DNA of 64,000 nt from the NCBI GenBank assembly GCA_032622095.1, contig CP136067.1, positions 95,346,707 to 95,410,706 on the forward strand. The letters run 5' to 3'. A model generated the notes under the pieces. That model was given only the letters and a program-made list of their open reading frames with translations. It searched no databases and had not been told where the DNA came from. Position 1 is the first letter of the stretch. Each line of letters begins with the position of its first letter. Origin of the DNA: Siphonodentalium dalli. Lineage: Eukaryota; Mollusca; Scaphopoda; Gadilida; Siphonodentaliidae. The translations under genes were made by a program, and so were the position numbers. Positions 35,770 through 46,949 of the stretch are shown piece by piece.

Positions 35770-36800
35770 ATGAAGGTTGGAAATGTCACGCTGAGCCAGA
35801 GAGGTGACAAATGGAAATATGATGACGGGATTAGGAAGTGCCAGATAAGCTAATTAGTTAACACTATCAAATCAAACTATGTACACATTTGAGATAATGG
35901 ACCACATAGTGTTATAAACTCCAAGGGATGATTTGTTGGGGAAAGAGGGACACTAAAATGGCCAAAGTATATGACAGCACCTGTTAAACTCACCTGTTGT
36001 CGATTAATACAGGCTGATTAGGGCGCCTCTTCCTGATAGCTTTCGGATTTGTGATGAATAGATTTGGTGCATTATACAGCGTTTATTGGTATATTTTGTG
36101 AATAAATGGTATTCATGGAATTTATACGTGGACTTACATACACAAACATTACGACAGACCAATGGAATACTTGGGAACTGTGATATGAAAAATAATTTCT
36201 CAATATTCTGAAACATGTTTGTTCTATACGCGTAATGTGCCAATTATGAAGATTATTAATTGTTATTATAACATGGAACAGTTTTTGATACCAGTATGGT
36301 GCATCTTCGAAAAACTACCAAAAAAAATGACTACAACGGATGAAAACATACAAGTCCTCGAATTTTTATCGAAATAGGGAAATTGTATGGTACATCATCG
36401 ATAAATTGATAGATCGTGTGTCTATTGTGAAGAGATATATTATAATAACTTTGAATATGTATTATGTGTTACATAGCCAGCTTGACAAGAACAGTGAATA
36501 TCCGAAATTATCGAACAATTTATCTCAAAATCGACGCCATGTGCAGGTTCAGTTTTCCTCATGCTTCGGTGGCATTTTGCCCCAAATAAACAGTTTGTCG
36601 CCGCAAATAAACATTGAAACTGAATGTATGTAGCCTTCACTAAAGTACTTGTATTCTTGTTGTCGCGATTTCAATGAAGTACCAGTCGAATTGAAGAACA
36701 ATCCAGCGAAATTTGAAACACGTCGTTCCTTGTGGTCAGACATATTGACGCGTGATGTCTAACCCACTATACTACAGTCTGGCAATTTATGGCAGGCGTG
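35770..36800. other. No gene seen
   Basis: AT-rich; open frames on both strands around 36340-36740 are unrecognised. I looked here for the last exon of the chemoreceptor gene and found no convincing candidate. Confidence 0.3.
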
Positions 36801-36814
36801 GTTATCCCCGCTGG

Positions 36815-37740
36815 GCAGTAAAGTGAATTGCAATTGGATAGCTCACATCGAATATATTTCTAAAAATGCATGGCAACGAATATATGTGTTACAAAAACTC
36901 AAATATGTTCTTAACATAGAAACACTAGAGAAATGCTATTTCACATACATACCACCAACTTTAGAATATGCATACGCTATTTGGGATAACTGCACTGCAT
37001 AAGAATTTGGAAATTTGGAGAAAAAAATACAACTCGAGGCAGCCCTAATTGTCTCTGCATGGGTGTACTAGCTAGGTCTGTTAGTGACAGAAAACTTTTA
37101 TCAGAGGTTGGCTGGGAACTACTCAAAAATAGACGAGAAAATTCCAAACTATATTTATTCCACAAAAGTATTCATAATCTGGCCCCAATACAAAGACCTG
37201 GTGCCCCCAATTGTATCAGACGTATCAAAAATTAACACCCGAAACGCTAACAAATTCAGACTTTCGCAATTCCACGCAAATTCCCATGACAAATCTTCAT
37301 ATTGAACACAGCAGGCCTCTGGAATTCCCTGCCGGCGAGCACACGGGACATAGTGGATCATGATTAGTTTAGAGCTTCCATAAACAAATATTATGTATCG
37401 AAAAACCCACGATTCAGATACAGTTACACAAGAAAAGCCTAAGTAATCCTGGCACGCCTTCGAAACAGCTGCAGTGATTTGAACTCACATAAATTCCAAA
37501 ATTATATCTATATACCACTGACCGATGTCTGTGCGGCCAAATAGAAGATAACTACCACTTTATATATGTCAGCGCTTTTCACTCCATATATAGACAAATT
37601 TCCTTGATAATCTTCCAACTACTGTTATCCCCTCGGTCAATATCTTTCTAAATAGTGACGACACCCTAAGTGTGAACACGAATCAAACAATTTTTGAAGA
37701 ATTCCAAAAATATATAATTCATACAAAGCGATTTCAATAG
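36815..37740 (+). pseudogene. CR1/Jockey-like LINE, C-terminal region
   Basis: In order on the plus strand: NWIAHIEYISKNAWQRI, LEKCYFTYIPPTLEYAYAIW (the L.Y...W block), DNCTA, KIQLEAA, VPPIVSDVSKINTRNANKFR, then LRNSCSDLNSHKFQN and a Cys/His remnant CLCGQIEDNYHF. Frameshifts and stops interrupt it. The order is that of the post-RT region of CR1/Jockey-type LINEs and parallels the minus-strand LINE at 51020-53150 (which has NNCSDLNSDKLGNY), so both belong to one or two close families. Confidence 0.75.
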
Positions 37741-37914
37741 TTATATAGAGCTCCAAAATAAAAAATATAAAATATAAAAAACAAGATATGCCGATCAGTC
37801 TCAGTATTCTCAAAGCAATGCGAAAAAATAAAACGAAGAATCCGTTCCACATAAATAAATAAATCACGTGTAACATCACAATCTGGCACATTTCACGCAC
37901 TATTCTCATCTATC

Positions 37915-38014
37915 TATTTCTCTCTCTCAATCTCTCTCTGTTTCTCTCTCGCTCTCTCTTTTCTCTCTATTTCTCCCCTATCCCCTATCTCTCTCTCTCT
38001 CTCTCTCTCTCTCT
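37915..38014. repeat. CT-rich microsatellite
   Basis: Imperfect (TC)n ending in an uninterrupted (TC) run at about 37980-38013. It is directly downstream of the LINE C-terminal fragment. Confidence 0.9.
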
Positions 38015-38750
38015 GCGAACCATACCTTCTTACTCATAGTACACGAATCAAACCGATTTATAATGTCTATCTACTGCCGAGCCCTGAATCTAGAAGACAA
38101 AAATACAAACACAAATTCGAAATATTGTACAGGGCCCAAAAGACACAGCGGGAGGACGATATTCATAAAAAGCCACGTGCTTACTGTTGTTCCCCCTCTC
38201 ACCAGATACAAATTATATTGATAAATCCTCCAGCACTGTCATTCTGTTATGTTGTCAACTCATGTATAAACTGTTCATGTAATTATAAATCTGATCACTG
38301 ATCTGATGGGAAATAAGCTGATGTTTAAACCAAATGACAAGGGTCCCGTATTCGAAACTCCATAGACGGCGGCCATTTTGAATTAGAGTGGATGTGGAAT
38401 AATGAAGCTGGTGGCTATATATATGTTGGACTAAACAAATCACAAATGGAAGAGATCGAGTCTAGCTCAATAGTTTGGTATCATAAATCAAGTTGGTGCA
38501 AATACGCTGCCGTCCGTACGGATGGTGGTCATAGCAATTCACAGGACAAACTATATCGCGCGTAAACTATGCAGCGTTTTACTGCTATACATTTTTGTGC
38601 ATTTTCGCGACGCCCGTGGCATAGCATTGATGGTGTGTAATTGTACGTACTTAATTACGTAATTAACTGGGTTTTTTTTACATTTTCTTTTTAAAAAATG
38701 TATCGTTTTATTTCAAACTCGAAACGTATTAGCATGCAGTATGATAACAT
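38015..38750. other. No gene seen; 3' flank or intron of the chemoreceptor gene
   Basis: If the chemoreceptor gene has a third coding exon it should lie at or below this interval on the minus strand. I searched for a complement of the TY(x5)QF signature and found none. Sequence 38355-38390 carries a GGCGGCCATTTTGAATTAGA motif reminiscent of the CCATCTTGG repeats. Confidence 0.3.
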
Positions 38751-38752
38751 AC

Positions 38753-41408
38753 CTCTGTGTTGTGTTCCGATGTTCCCTTGCGCAACTTGATCTTGAAAAC
38801 AGTTGACAAGCATCCGTGTGCCTGAAATGCAGATGGTCATGTTGGTGTAAACAAATACCTTGAATTCCATATATTATTTGGTATGAAGCGGCTGGCATTA
38901 TCCAAGCACTCAGTAGCAATCTTAATAAACAATATATGTCAACGAATACACGAAATACCAATATATACATAACTTTTGGCATAATACTAGATATTTACCA
39001 GAATCAATCAAATCGAAGACGAGATGTATTCTAGTAAAAAAAAAACTATTCACATGCTCTGAGTTTGACCACACACTTTGGGATTATCTGGAAATCGTCA
39101 TCGAGGGTTTGTTGAACCCGTGTCCTGGCCTACAACAACACACCTCGGAATTTATTATTCAAGCATCAAGGTTTATTAACAGCGAGATGTACGAAGCTTG
39201 TTTGTTATACACAATGTGTGTCAGGGGATATACACACGCGCAAATCATTCGTTCTTATGTAACGACAAGACATTGCCGGTGTATCGCTATGTCGCGTTTT
39301 TGGGCAATCAGTCGTTCGTATACATGTATATCAGTTGTTAAAATAATCATCGTCTTATAGACATCCATGCCGTGACCGTGTGATTATAATGCAGGGTCAT
39401 TTGCATTGACTGCATGTCTATGTAACTATATCAGAAAACGAAACGCCGAAAGTGAAAAGTACTGTTGAATATCCAATTTTTAGTTTCGTAATTGACCAAT
39501 GTTCATGAAATGTGACTAGAGACTTGGCGACAGGGGTGGGTGGTGTCCCACCTCCAACTTATGTCAAAATGTCCAACAGTTAGCATTTGCATAACTGGCC
39601 CGACAAGAGGTTTAAATTGTTCTCTTGGTTTGATTTTCCGACAATTTATCAGTGGGGAATTTGTTGTTTTTAAACCAGCATTTACACATTTTACTACTTT
39701 TTGTCAATATTTTGCATTGAAATTGTCATTATCTTGTGAGATTTGATTTATTTAGAATTAAAATGTTTATAGAATATTTAAAGTGGACAAGTATCTTGTG
39801 TGTTAGTCATTTCACAACTGAAATTTATTGTGATTTTGGCCAATGAATTGAATTGATGTTACAGTATTCACATACATGTGTTATTAATGGAATATGTTGT
39901 GTGTCCCCTATATTGTGGTTATCTTATTTGGAGAAAATCCCCGATTCTAACATATACTATGTCACTGGCCAGTGTTGGACTGTGCCTCCTTGGTTGACTT
40001 ATTATGTAGCAAACGATTGAAAAATACAAATTGTTCTGACATGAGCATTCAACGAACCTGTGTCTCCGTCTAAAACAAACTATAAAATACTTGACATCAA
40101 TGTAGAAAATGAGGCCGTCCAACTTGGAATCAATCGTGTCCCCGTTCAGTACCACACTGTTATGTTTGAAAATTTATGCCCAATAACCATTTTCGAAAGT
40201 TGAACCAATATTAAAATTTTGGTCTACCATCAAACTTCACACTTAATACTATATATAATACTAATATATAAGAACAAATGGTTGATCTGAAAATTCCAAA
40301 TAATGCTGCGCCCTGCATGAAATTTCCAACTGTTTTGCCGAATATGGACCAACCACCCCTGGCAATATTTCATTAAACTTACCATCGTGTTTATTCTTGT
40401 ACAGAAAACCGCGACAGTTGATAAATGAAACATAATGAACATCAGCCATATTGTTCCCAGAACTCGGTTCCATGCGATTCCGCTCATATAAAAGATGAAT
40501 TGATACAATATAAGACACGTCATGGGAATATCAGCTGCGAAAACTGATCCAATGAGAAATGTGAATGTATCATTCAAAATCTCGGTCATTTCATTGATGT
40601 TCTCGTGCCAGCGACGATATTTCGTGACATCAACCGAGAATGGGTTGCTCTTTAGGTCCCTGACCAGGTCATTACTAAGCAGATGGTACTCCTTAGCAAC
40701 CAAAGAGAACAAGATTGACGTTAGGCACAGTGTGTACATGGTCGTTGTGATTGCTAAGCAACTCATGAAAATTCCCAAAGTAGCAGTAAATGGTTCGCCG
40801 GTCGTGTTGTACGAATTTTTCCACGTTGCCGTGGTAACCATTCTGAGAATATTTTCTGAGACGAGGCATCCAATGATGAGACTGCCTATGATGACTATAA
40901 TAATTCCATTGGCGAGACCGAGGACTACCATTGAAAACCATCTAATAAAGTCTTGGTGAGTACTCAAACTATATTCGCGCCACTTTTCGAAGAATTTCGG
41001 CAGCAGTTGTTGATTAAAAAAGCCACGAAAAATACAGACCACCTTGATGAAATTTTCCAGGCACCAAATGGATAACCAAAGCCAGAAAAACATAAGAACT
41101 GAAAATCCTTCCCGTGTATCGAAAATTGTCAGTGACCGAATAAACGCAAACAGTAAAATTATTCCAACTAATATCGTGTATATAACTGACTTTCCTGTTT
41201 GTAATTTCTCAGTTTCATATTTCTTTATTCGCGTGAAATGGAACCCGAATAATTTCAAACACAAGAATAAAGCACTCATATTTCTGAATAATTCTGTGTT
41301 AGTATAAGCCATTTTGTCAGAACATTTCGTTTGCTTGTTTGCTCTTTGTTCCTTGACATCAAGATCAGAGATGCTGCATGTATGTTCAACAAATTGTTTA
41401 ACAGGCAT
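38753..41408 (-). CDS. Gustatory-receptor-like seven-transmembrane protein, 3' end incomplete
   Basis: Exon 1 (41408-40383, 342 codons) ends exactly at a consensus donor (ATG then GTAAGT). A 69-bp exon 2 (38821-38753) has a TTTCAG acceptor and GTATGT donor, and its phase-0 translation begins AHGCLSTVFKI. Six hydrophobic segments lie at about residues 74-95, 102-127, 155-182, 207-238, 281-308 and 315-337, with long intracellular-type loops and no signal peptide. The N-terminal LFLCLKLFGFHF, the WREYS after TM2, and the RIN.M/AH junction fit the insect-type gustatory receptor / GRL superfamily (7tm_7), which form ligand-gated cation channels in insects. TM7 and the TY(x5)QF motif should be in a missing third exon. 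The alternative start MAYTNTELF (residue 33) is possible. A short upstream frame precedes the chosen ATG. Frame integrity argues for a live gene. Confidence 0.75.
38822..40382 (-). other. Intron 1 of the gustatory-receptor-like gene (predicted)
   Basis: The 1,561-bp intron runs from GTAAGT (40382-40377) to TTTCAG (38827-38822). Open frames inside (39109-39360 plus, 39919-40155 minus) have no recognisable content. Reading through the donor adds about 50 unrelated residues before a stop, which is why an unspliced 396-codon frame appears. Confidence 0.65.
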
Positions 41409-41524
41409 CGCTGGTATCACGATGATACATCTCCATATTAAAAGTCAAAACCGTGTTTAAGTCGTGTTTGTCACCTCTCTCTCTCTCTCACAGTGCAATA
41501 CCATTTGCGATATGCCGCATCACC

Positions 41525-42500
41525 GACCATCCATGAACCCCCCGTTGTATTTAGATGTCAAAGAAAATGTCTTAACTTCGATTATGTCGGAAGTGTCGCG
41601 GCAAATATAAACACTTAGATCGTTATATCGCTGAATGCTTAAGGCAAATGCAGCGCTCGGTGGCTAATCTGTGGCGAGTGCGTGTTGTCTTGGAAAGGAG
41701 ACGTCTTATTCTGGGCGTATATTCATCGATTATGTCATGCAACCCAGAAAATGAAATAAACACTACCTTCGGCTGACGTCTTCGTTAACTCAGGTGCAAT
41801 TTACTCAGCTGCAATGTCCAGCTGTAGTGGTTAAGCGGAAAATAAAATTACCAATCTTGAATGGGGATTTCCATGGAGCTAACGTTATGTATGAAGCATG
41901 TATCATGGATCTACATCCGTTGTATCGTTAAACAGTCATTAACTGGCGGCTCGGCGGGTAGATAAATTACCAATTATCTGCGGCTCTTGTTGTATTCAGA
42001 TGTAAAATCACTTGTCAAGAATTCGATCATGTTGGTGACACGGGGCAAATAAAAACACTTATATATCGTTATATCGCGGACTGCCTGCAGCACACTTTAA
42101 TGCACCGTTTGATGGCTATTCTCTGACAGGCGCGTGATTTCTTAGAAGGGCGTCGTCTTTGTCCGGGTTGATATTCATCAATAACGTGATGCAACCCAGG
42201 AAATGAAAGCTAGCGGCATCAGAATTCCTGATTCGTGCAGATGCAATTTACTCTGGCACCATATGCAGCTATAGTGATAAAGAGGAAAATCAAGTCACCA
42301 AATATGAATGTGGTCTCCATGTTCCTGAAACGAAAGTCGGTGTATCATTAAAGAGACATGAAATTTGGCGGCTCGGCTAGATAAATTATCAATTATCTGG
42401 AACCCTCGTTTGTATGAATATTATGTCAAAGCAAATGTCATGAATTCGACACTGTCGGAAGATCCAGTGGAACTATAAACACTTGGAACATTATAAATCT
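41525..42500. repeat. Diverged ~440-bp direct repeats upstream of the chemoreceptor gene
   Basis: Two full copies (about 41525-41968 and 41969-42395) and a truncated third (42396-42500) share TTGTATT.AGATGT, GGCAAATA(T/A)AAACACTTA, ATCGTTATATCGC, GATGCAACCCAG(A/G)AAATGAAA, GTGCAATTTACTC and CGGCTCGGC..GTAGATAAATTA. They begin about 120 bp upstream of the receptor start codon. They encode nothing. They may be an old transposon tandem or contain duplicated promoter elements. Confidence 0.65.
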
Positions 42501-42940
42501 GACTTACATGTATATATATTCTACTCAGTATCATTATCATGGCATAGTGTTAGAATTTCACTCCTTCTGCTCATATCTCATATTCAGTTTACTCTCCAAT
42601 TAATGCCAAGTTATTGTGAATTTTAGCTCAATTCTAAATTTTGGCCCCGGCGAAATACAGATTCATACAAGAAATATTGTTCATAGATATATTGAATATT
42701 GTGCAGATATTTGATTGGCCGAGGGGTGTGCACCGCTATATAAGTTTATAAGTTTCACTAATGACAACAGTTATGGGATTTATTAATATGTACTGTGTCA
42801 GTCATAGTGGTTGCAGATATTGCATTGATGCAATAAATGTTCACATATATACCACTAACCTGATTGAAGAAAACGTAAAACGGTCAGACCACCACGAGCA
42901 CATGAATCATTATATACCGGCTCAAAAATACTCTGACTAT
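42500..42940. other. No gene seen
   Basis: AT-rich sequence between the direct repeats and the piggyBac MITE. Confidence 0.3.
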
Positions 42941-42944
42941 TTAA

Positions 42945-44764
42945 CCCTTTCATGACTGGAGCTTCCTGTGCTTATAAATACTGGCATAGGGTCTTTAAAG
43001 CTGACCCAGCGCAGCTCCCGCCACGACCGCTTGAGACATCGGTATTGCTGGACGCTGGGGGCAGGCCATCCACTAATATATAAAATATATCCAGACACCT
43101 GGTGGAAAGTAATCTTGTTTGAAAAAATAACATGTCGCAAACATGCAAATTCCATGGATACAATCATTGAGGATAGCTCTTTGGAATATGACAGTCGTGC
43201 TTTCAAACTATTAGCGCTTAAACGAGTTCATCTGGATTGCACTGCTATATTTTGGAAAGGTGTGCATTCATGCCAGCAAAGTATTTGTACACATGTATGT
43301 AAAATGAGAGAGAAATTCGGGGAATATTGTTTTTGTCGCCGTTCCCATCATAGGGGAGGCGTTAAAAAGTTCCGGACACGTAGACGGGGTGGGTGCATGT
43401 GACATTACTAATCAAAAATAATTTTTTGTCCGCAAGCTGAGTATTTTTCTCTCATGCTTTTTTTCTTCAAAATATGTCATCAATTTCACCCAGAAAACAT
43501 TGTATACTGAAGTCTTGATCACTATATATAGAGCACTATAGTGTGTTATATATGAGCGGGTTATCACTTCAGTGCCCTCACTAAACCCATCTGCTGAACT
43601 ACCTGCTGCGAATGATAAAACAACTTTTTGCCAAAAGAAAAATGAAAACAATAACTAATTGAACTAGGCACATCATATCACATTTTGTTAATCGAAGTGA
43701 AAAATGGACTGACTGAGTATGGATAACAGACTCATGTATTCAATTCGATCAACTTGCCAGATGTTCTATCGCATCTTCATGTATGGTGTTCCTCGCTTTG
43801 CACAGAACGAGGCACCACACGTGTATTCAAATTCAAATATCAAAGAATGTGTCATTGTGGGCATGTATATTAGTCAAGAGTTTAATTTCATACTATTGTA
43901 CGCATAGGATGTGTTTTGCGTGACTTGATTTGTAAAGCAATTAAGGACATTAAGAACATTATAAGATGGACAATCACTGTGACCTCAGTACATGTCTGTG
44001 TGTTCAATGTTTATGCATGCAGGTTCGCGGTCAGCACCAGTAGGAAAAGAAATGTGCGCCTTTATCGAAGTATCGAACAAGTTGATAAAAATGAAATACA
44101 TAAAGCATAACGTAAATGAATTTAAAACAAAAAAATCACTTCGTTGAGCGCTTATTCAACTATGTAACAAAGCTGTGTATGGTATCAATAACGAACACTT
44201 GTGATACATTGAAGGGTTATGCTATCTAGTTGATATTTGTAAAAAAAATTGAAACAGGGGTGTGTCCATGAAAATACACCGGAAACAAATTTTGAAAAAA
44301 GATGGGGGTGGGGGTGCCAAGAAAGGTAAAAATGAAAAAAAATCTGAAGACCATAACAACCCATTTGCTGTCATTTGGGTTGATCTGCATATTAGTCACA
44401 AGAGAGGACACTTTTATGCTCACAACTGTTAATTATAGTTATTACACCATAGTATAGTATGTATACTGCCAGGCCTATCTGGCACTGTCATAAGGGCTAT
44501 GGAGAAATGTGACAAACGAGAGGCCGATCACGATCGGCAGACGTTTAACCCATCCATTGGCGATAGAAATTAATAGGATCGGAATAATAATTTAGATTTT
44601 TGATGTTGAAATATAGAGTATACTGTTTATGCACAATTATGCACAAATGTACATAATAAAACAAATTATTCGAATTTATGAGTGAAATAGGAAGACTCGC
44701 ATAAGATAATGGACTGGCACATGATATGTAATGCTGTACCAGCGCGGCTCCAGTCATGAAGGGG
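42945..44764. mobile_element. piggyBac-type non-autonomous element
   Basis: TTAA flanks the element at 42941-42944 and 44765-44768. The tips are CCCTTTCATGACTGGAGC (left) and, reversed, CCCCTTCATGACTGGAGC (right), a nearly perfect 18-bp terminal inverted repeat. The 1,820-bp interior has a 144-codon plus-strand frame (42968-43402) rich in Arg, Cys and His that I do not recognise as transposase. TTAA duplication plus CCC tips is characteristic of piggyBac. It is distinct in sequence from 29144-33840. Confidence 0.85.
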
Positions 44765-44769
44765 TTAAA

Positions 44770-45940
44770 CCGTGTAAATGATCGATACTATGTTACCCAA
44801 ATAATAAACGTATTTAATCATTTTAGAAAAATATTTATTTGTTTGGTTAAATTGAGCAAGGAATTAAATCTAAATATAATTTTTTTTAAGAGTGACTTTT
44901 TTCTCGAAAAGTGGACATAACTCCGTTAACAAAATCGGTTCAACCCCATATTCGAATCGATCAGTCCTTTGGGATGAAAACACATATTCAAAATTTGGTT
45001 CCGATTGGATAAACAATGTTTTTGTTATCGCACCATGTGCATATGGTCTACGGGCAAACATACGGACGGCTCGACGCCCCGAAGGATGGACGGACAGACA
45101 AACGACGAGTTGTCAATTCGGACGTCGACACTATTTGTGCCATACTATGTTATGGGTACATATAACAATATACTCGCTATATGTATATCGGTTAGACTTT
45201 TTACATGATGTATGTATTTGCCAGTGTATCTTCGCGGATGTCTCATTGTTGCAGTATCTAACTTTTGTGACCGCATTATTTGCTTTAGATATTTAAGTGT
45301 GAACAATGACTGGGCCACTCTTGAATATTTTATTGCGGGAACACAATACGTAACATACCAGGTAACATTGCTGAAATATGTTTCAGTTGGAATGTAGTCA
45401 TACGGTCGTATTCCAATGTATCAGGGTGTGTTTAGTCATCAGAGTAGTAGATTTTTGTCCCGCATTTAGAGACTTTTTGGTGTGGTGAATGAGAAACCTT
45501 CAGGAATTATGAATGATTAGTCTCCATAATCGGAAGCTATGGATTCTCTCAGCCATTTAAGAGAATCTCAAGAATGTAAATAATTCAGGGTTCAGCAGCC
45601 GTAGTTTGGCTTCAGTCAGTAAATTTGTTATATAAGACAATTAAGAAGCTAACAGTTTAGTGCATTTGCTGTTAGCTGGCAGCGCGTCAATCATCAATTC
45701 GTTCGTCACTTTATTTTTGGCAATGGGTGTGTGGTTATTGGTATATCAATGCAATTGTCGTTGCATGTTTGGCGATGAAACTTTAAAACAATTGGAACGT
45801 ATGCGCCCTTTGTGAACATAATATGTGACGTATGGTGTGTAAATATTACATAATTATCATAATTTTAGTTTAGCACATCCGATTTAAACTTATAATCAAC
45901 TACATAGCCGTTACCTATATATTAGCACACTGAGGTGTAG
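44770..45940. other. No gene seen
   Basis: AT-rich sequence. A patch at 45050-45115 with GGACGGACAGACAAACGACG resembles SINE or short-element tails, but no element boundary was found. Confidence 0.3.
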
Positions 45941-45947
45941 CACTGTG

Positions 45948-46052
45948 CACTTATGATCACCTTGGCACAGGACACGTCGATGATGATTCAAGTGGCGAGC
46001 AATACACGCCAGATGGGGATCGGACAATGAGATCACCCGAGGACACTCTTGG
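45948..46052. repeat. Dispersed ~100-bp repeat, copy 1
   Basis: Shares GCACAGGACAC(G/A)TCGATGATG and GGTCGGACAATGAGATCA-like blocks with 50615-50710. The spacing differs slightly because copy 1 has extra bases after CAAGTGGC. Function unknown. Confidence 0.7.
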
Positions 46053-46140
46053 AATCAGTTTGTGACAATATGGCTCAGTGGGAAGACGTAACGTTTATCC
46101 ACCAACATGCTGGTGGAATGCGTTGATTGTGATTGATCTA

Positions 46141-46949
46141 ATATATATTTTGAGAACTACGTATATACATATATAAATATATGTGTCCTTTATAGACTCG
46201 AAAACGGCTGGACCGATTGGGCTCAAACTTCCCATCTAAGGGTAAAAAACCACGGGAATCGTCGTCACGGCGTTTTGGAGAAGCTCAGAGCACCCGTTCG
46301 CCACTCCCAATCATCAAAATCACGTCCTCGGCACTGCGGGGGTTAAGGCAGTTACGCTCTTTATATTGACAAAATTGGGCGTTATTAACCGAGTAACGCT
46401 CTTTATTGCCATCGGCGTTGCTAAACGATCACCTATGCGTACGAAACTACGGATGCAAAACGCACCGGGACGGCGGAATGCATTTATCTTGATTAAAAAG
46501 GCAGAATTAACTCATTGGAAAACAACAAATACGTGTCGTGTGGTTCTTATGTCTGTCGTTCCTAGGAACGGGGGATATTTTCATCGAATCATACCTCTTT
46601 TAGGGACGGGGGAGAATTTCATCGGGTCAGTTTTTCCGCCCTAGGGACGGGTACCATCATTTCTCTTGATTACAAAGGCAGAATTAACTCACAAAAAATG
46701 TGTGTTGTGTGATTCTTATGTCTGTCGTTCATAGGAAGGGGGGGAGATTTTCTTCGGGTCAGTTTTTCCGCCCGATGTACCGTAAATCATACCTCTTTTA
46801 GGGACGGGTACCATCATTTCTCTTGATTAAAAAGGCAGAATTAACTCATCGAAATTTTTTTGTTTAAAAAGGCAGAATTAAAAAAAAAATTAATTAAAAA
46901 AATGTCATGTTTCTGACCAACCGCGCCAGTGGCGGGCTAACCTGCTAGT
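46141..46949 (-). repeat. Isolated inverted R1 copy
   Basis: On the minus strand it begins ACTAGCAGGTTAGCCCGCC (46949) and contains the tandem TACCCGTCCCTAAAAG / CCTAGGAACGACAGACATAA blocks. It ends with the AT-rich tail and TCTCAAAATATATAT near 46141. This single copy, 24 kb away from the R1/R2 arrays and in the opposite orientation, shows R1 is dispersed, not merely a satellite. Confidence 0.8.

Noticed and set aside
36440-36743. Last exon of the chemoreceptor gene
   Set aside because: A MFICGDKLFIWG stretch follows a possible acceptor, but there is no TM7 or TY(x5)QF motif and the frame is short.
37637-37909. Hydrophobic 90-codon minus frame as a membrane protein
   Set aside because: It lies antisense to the end of a LINE fragment, is strongly AT-rich, and has no recognisable topology beyond Phe/Ile/Leu richness.
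42968-43402. piggyBac transposase fragment in the 144-codon frame
   Set aside because: No catalytic aspartate context or Cys-rich C-terminal pattern could be aligned; the Cys/His spacing is irregular.
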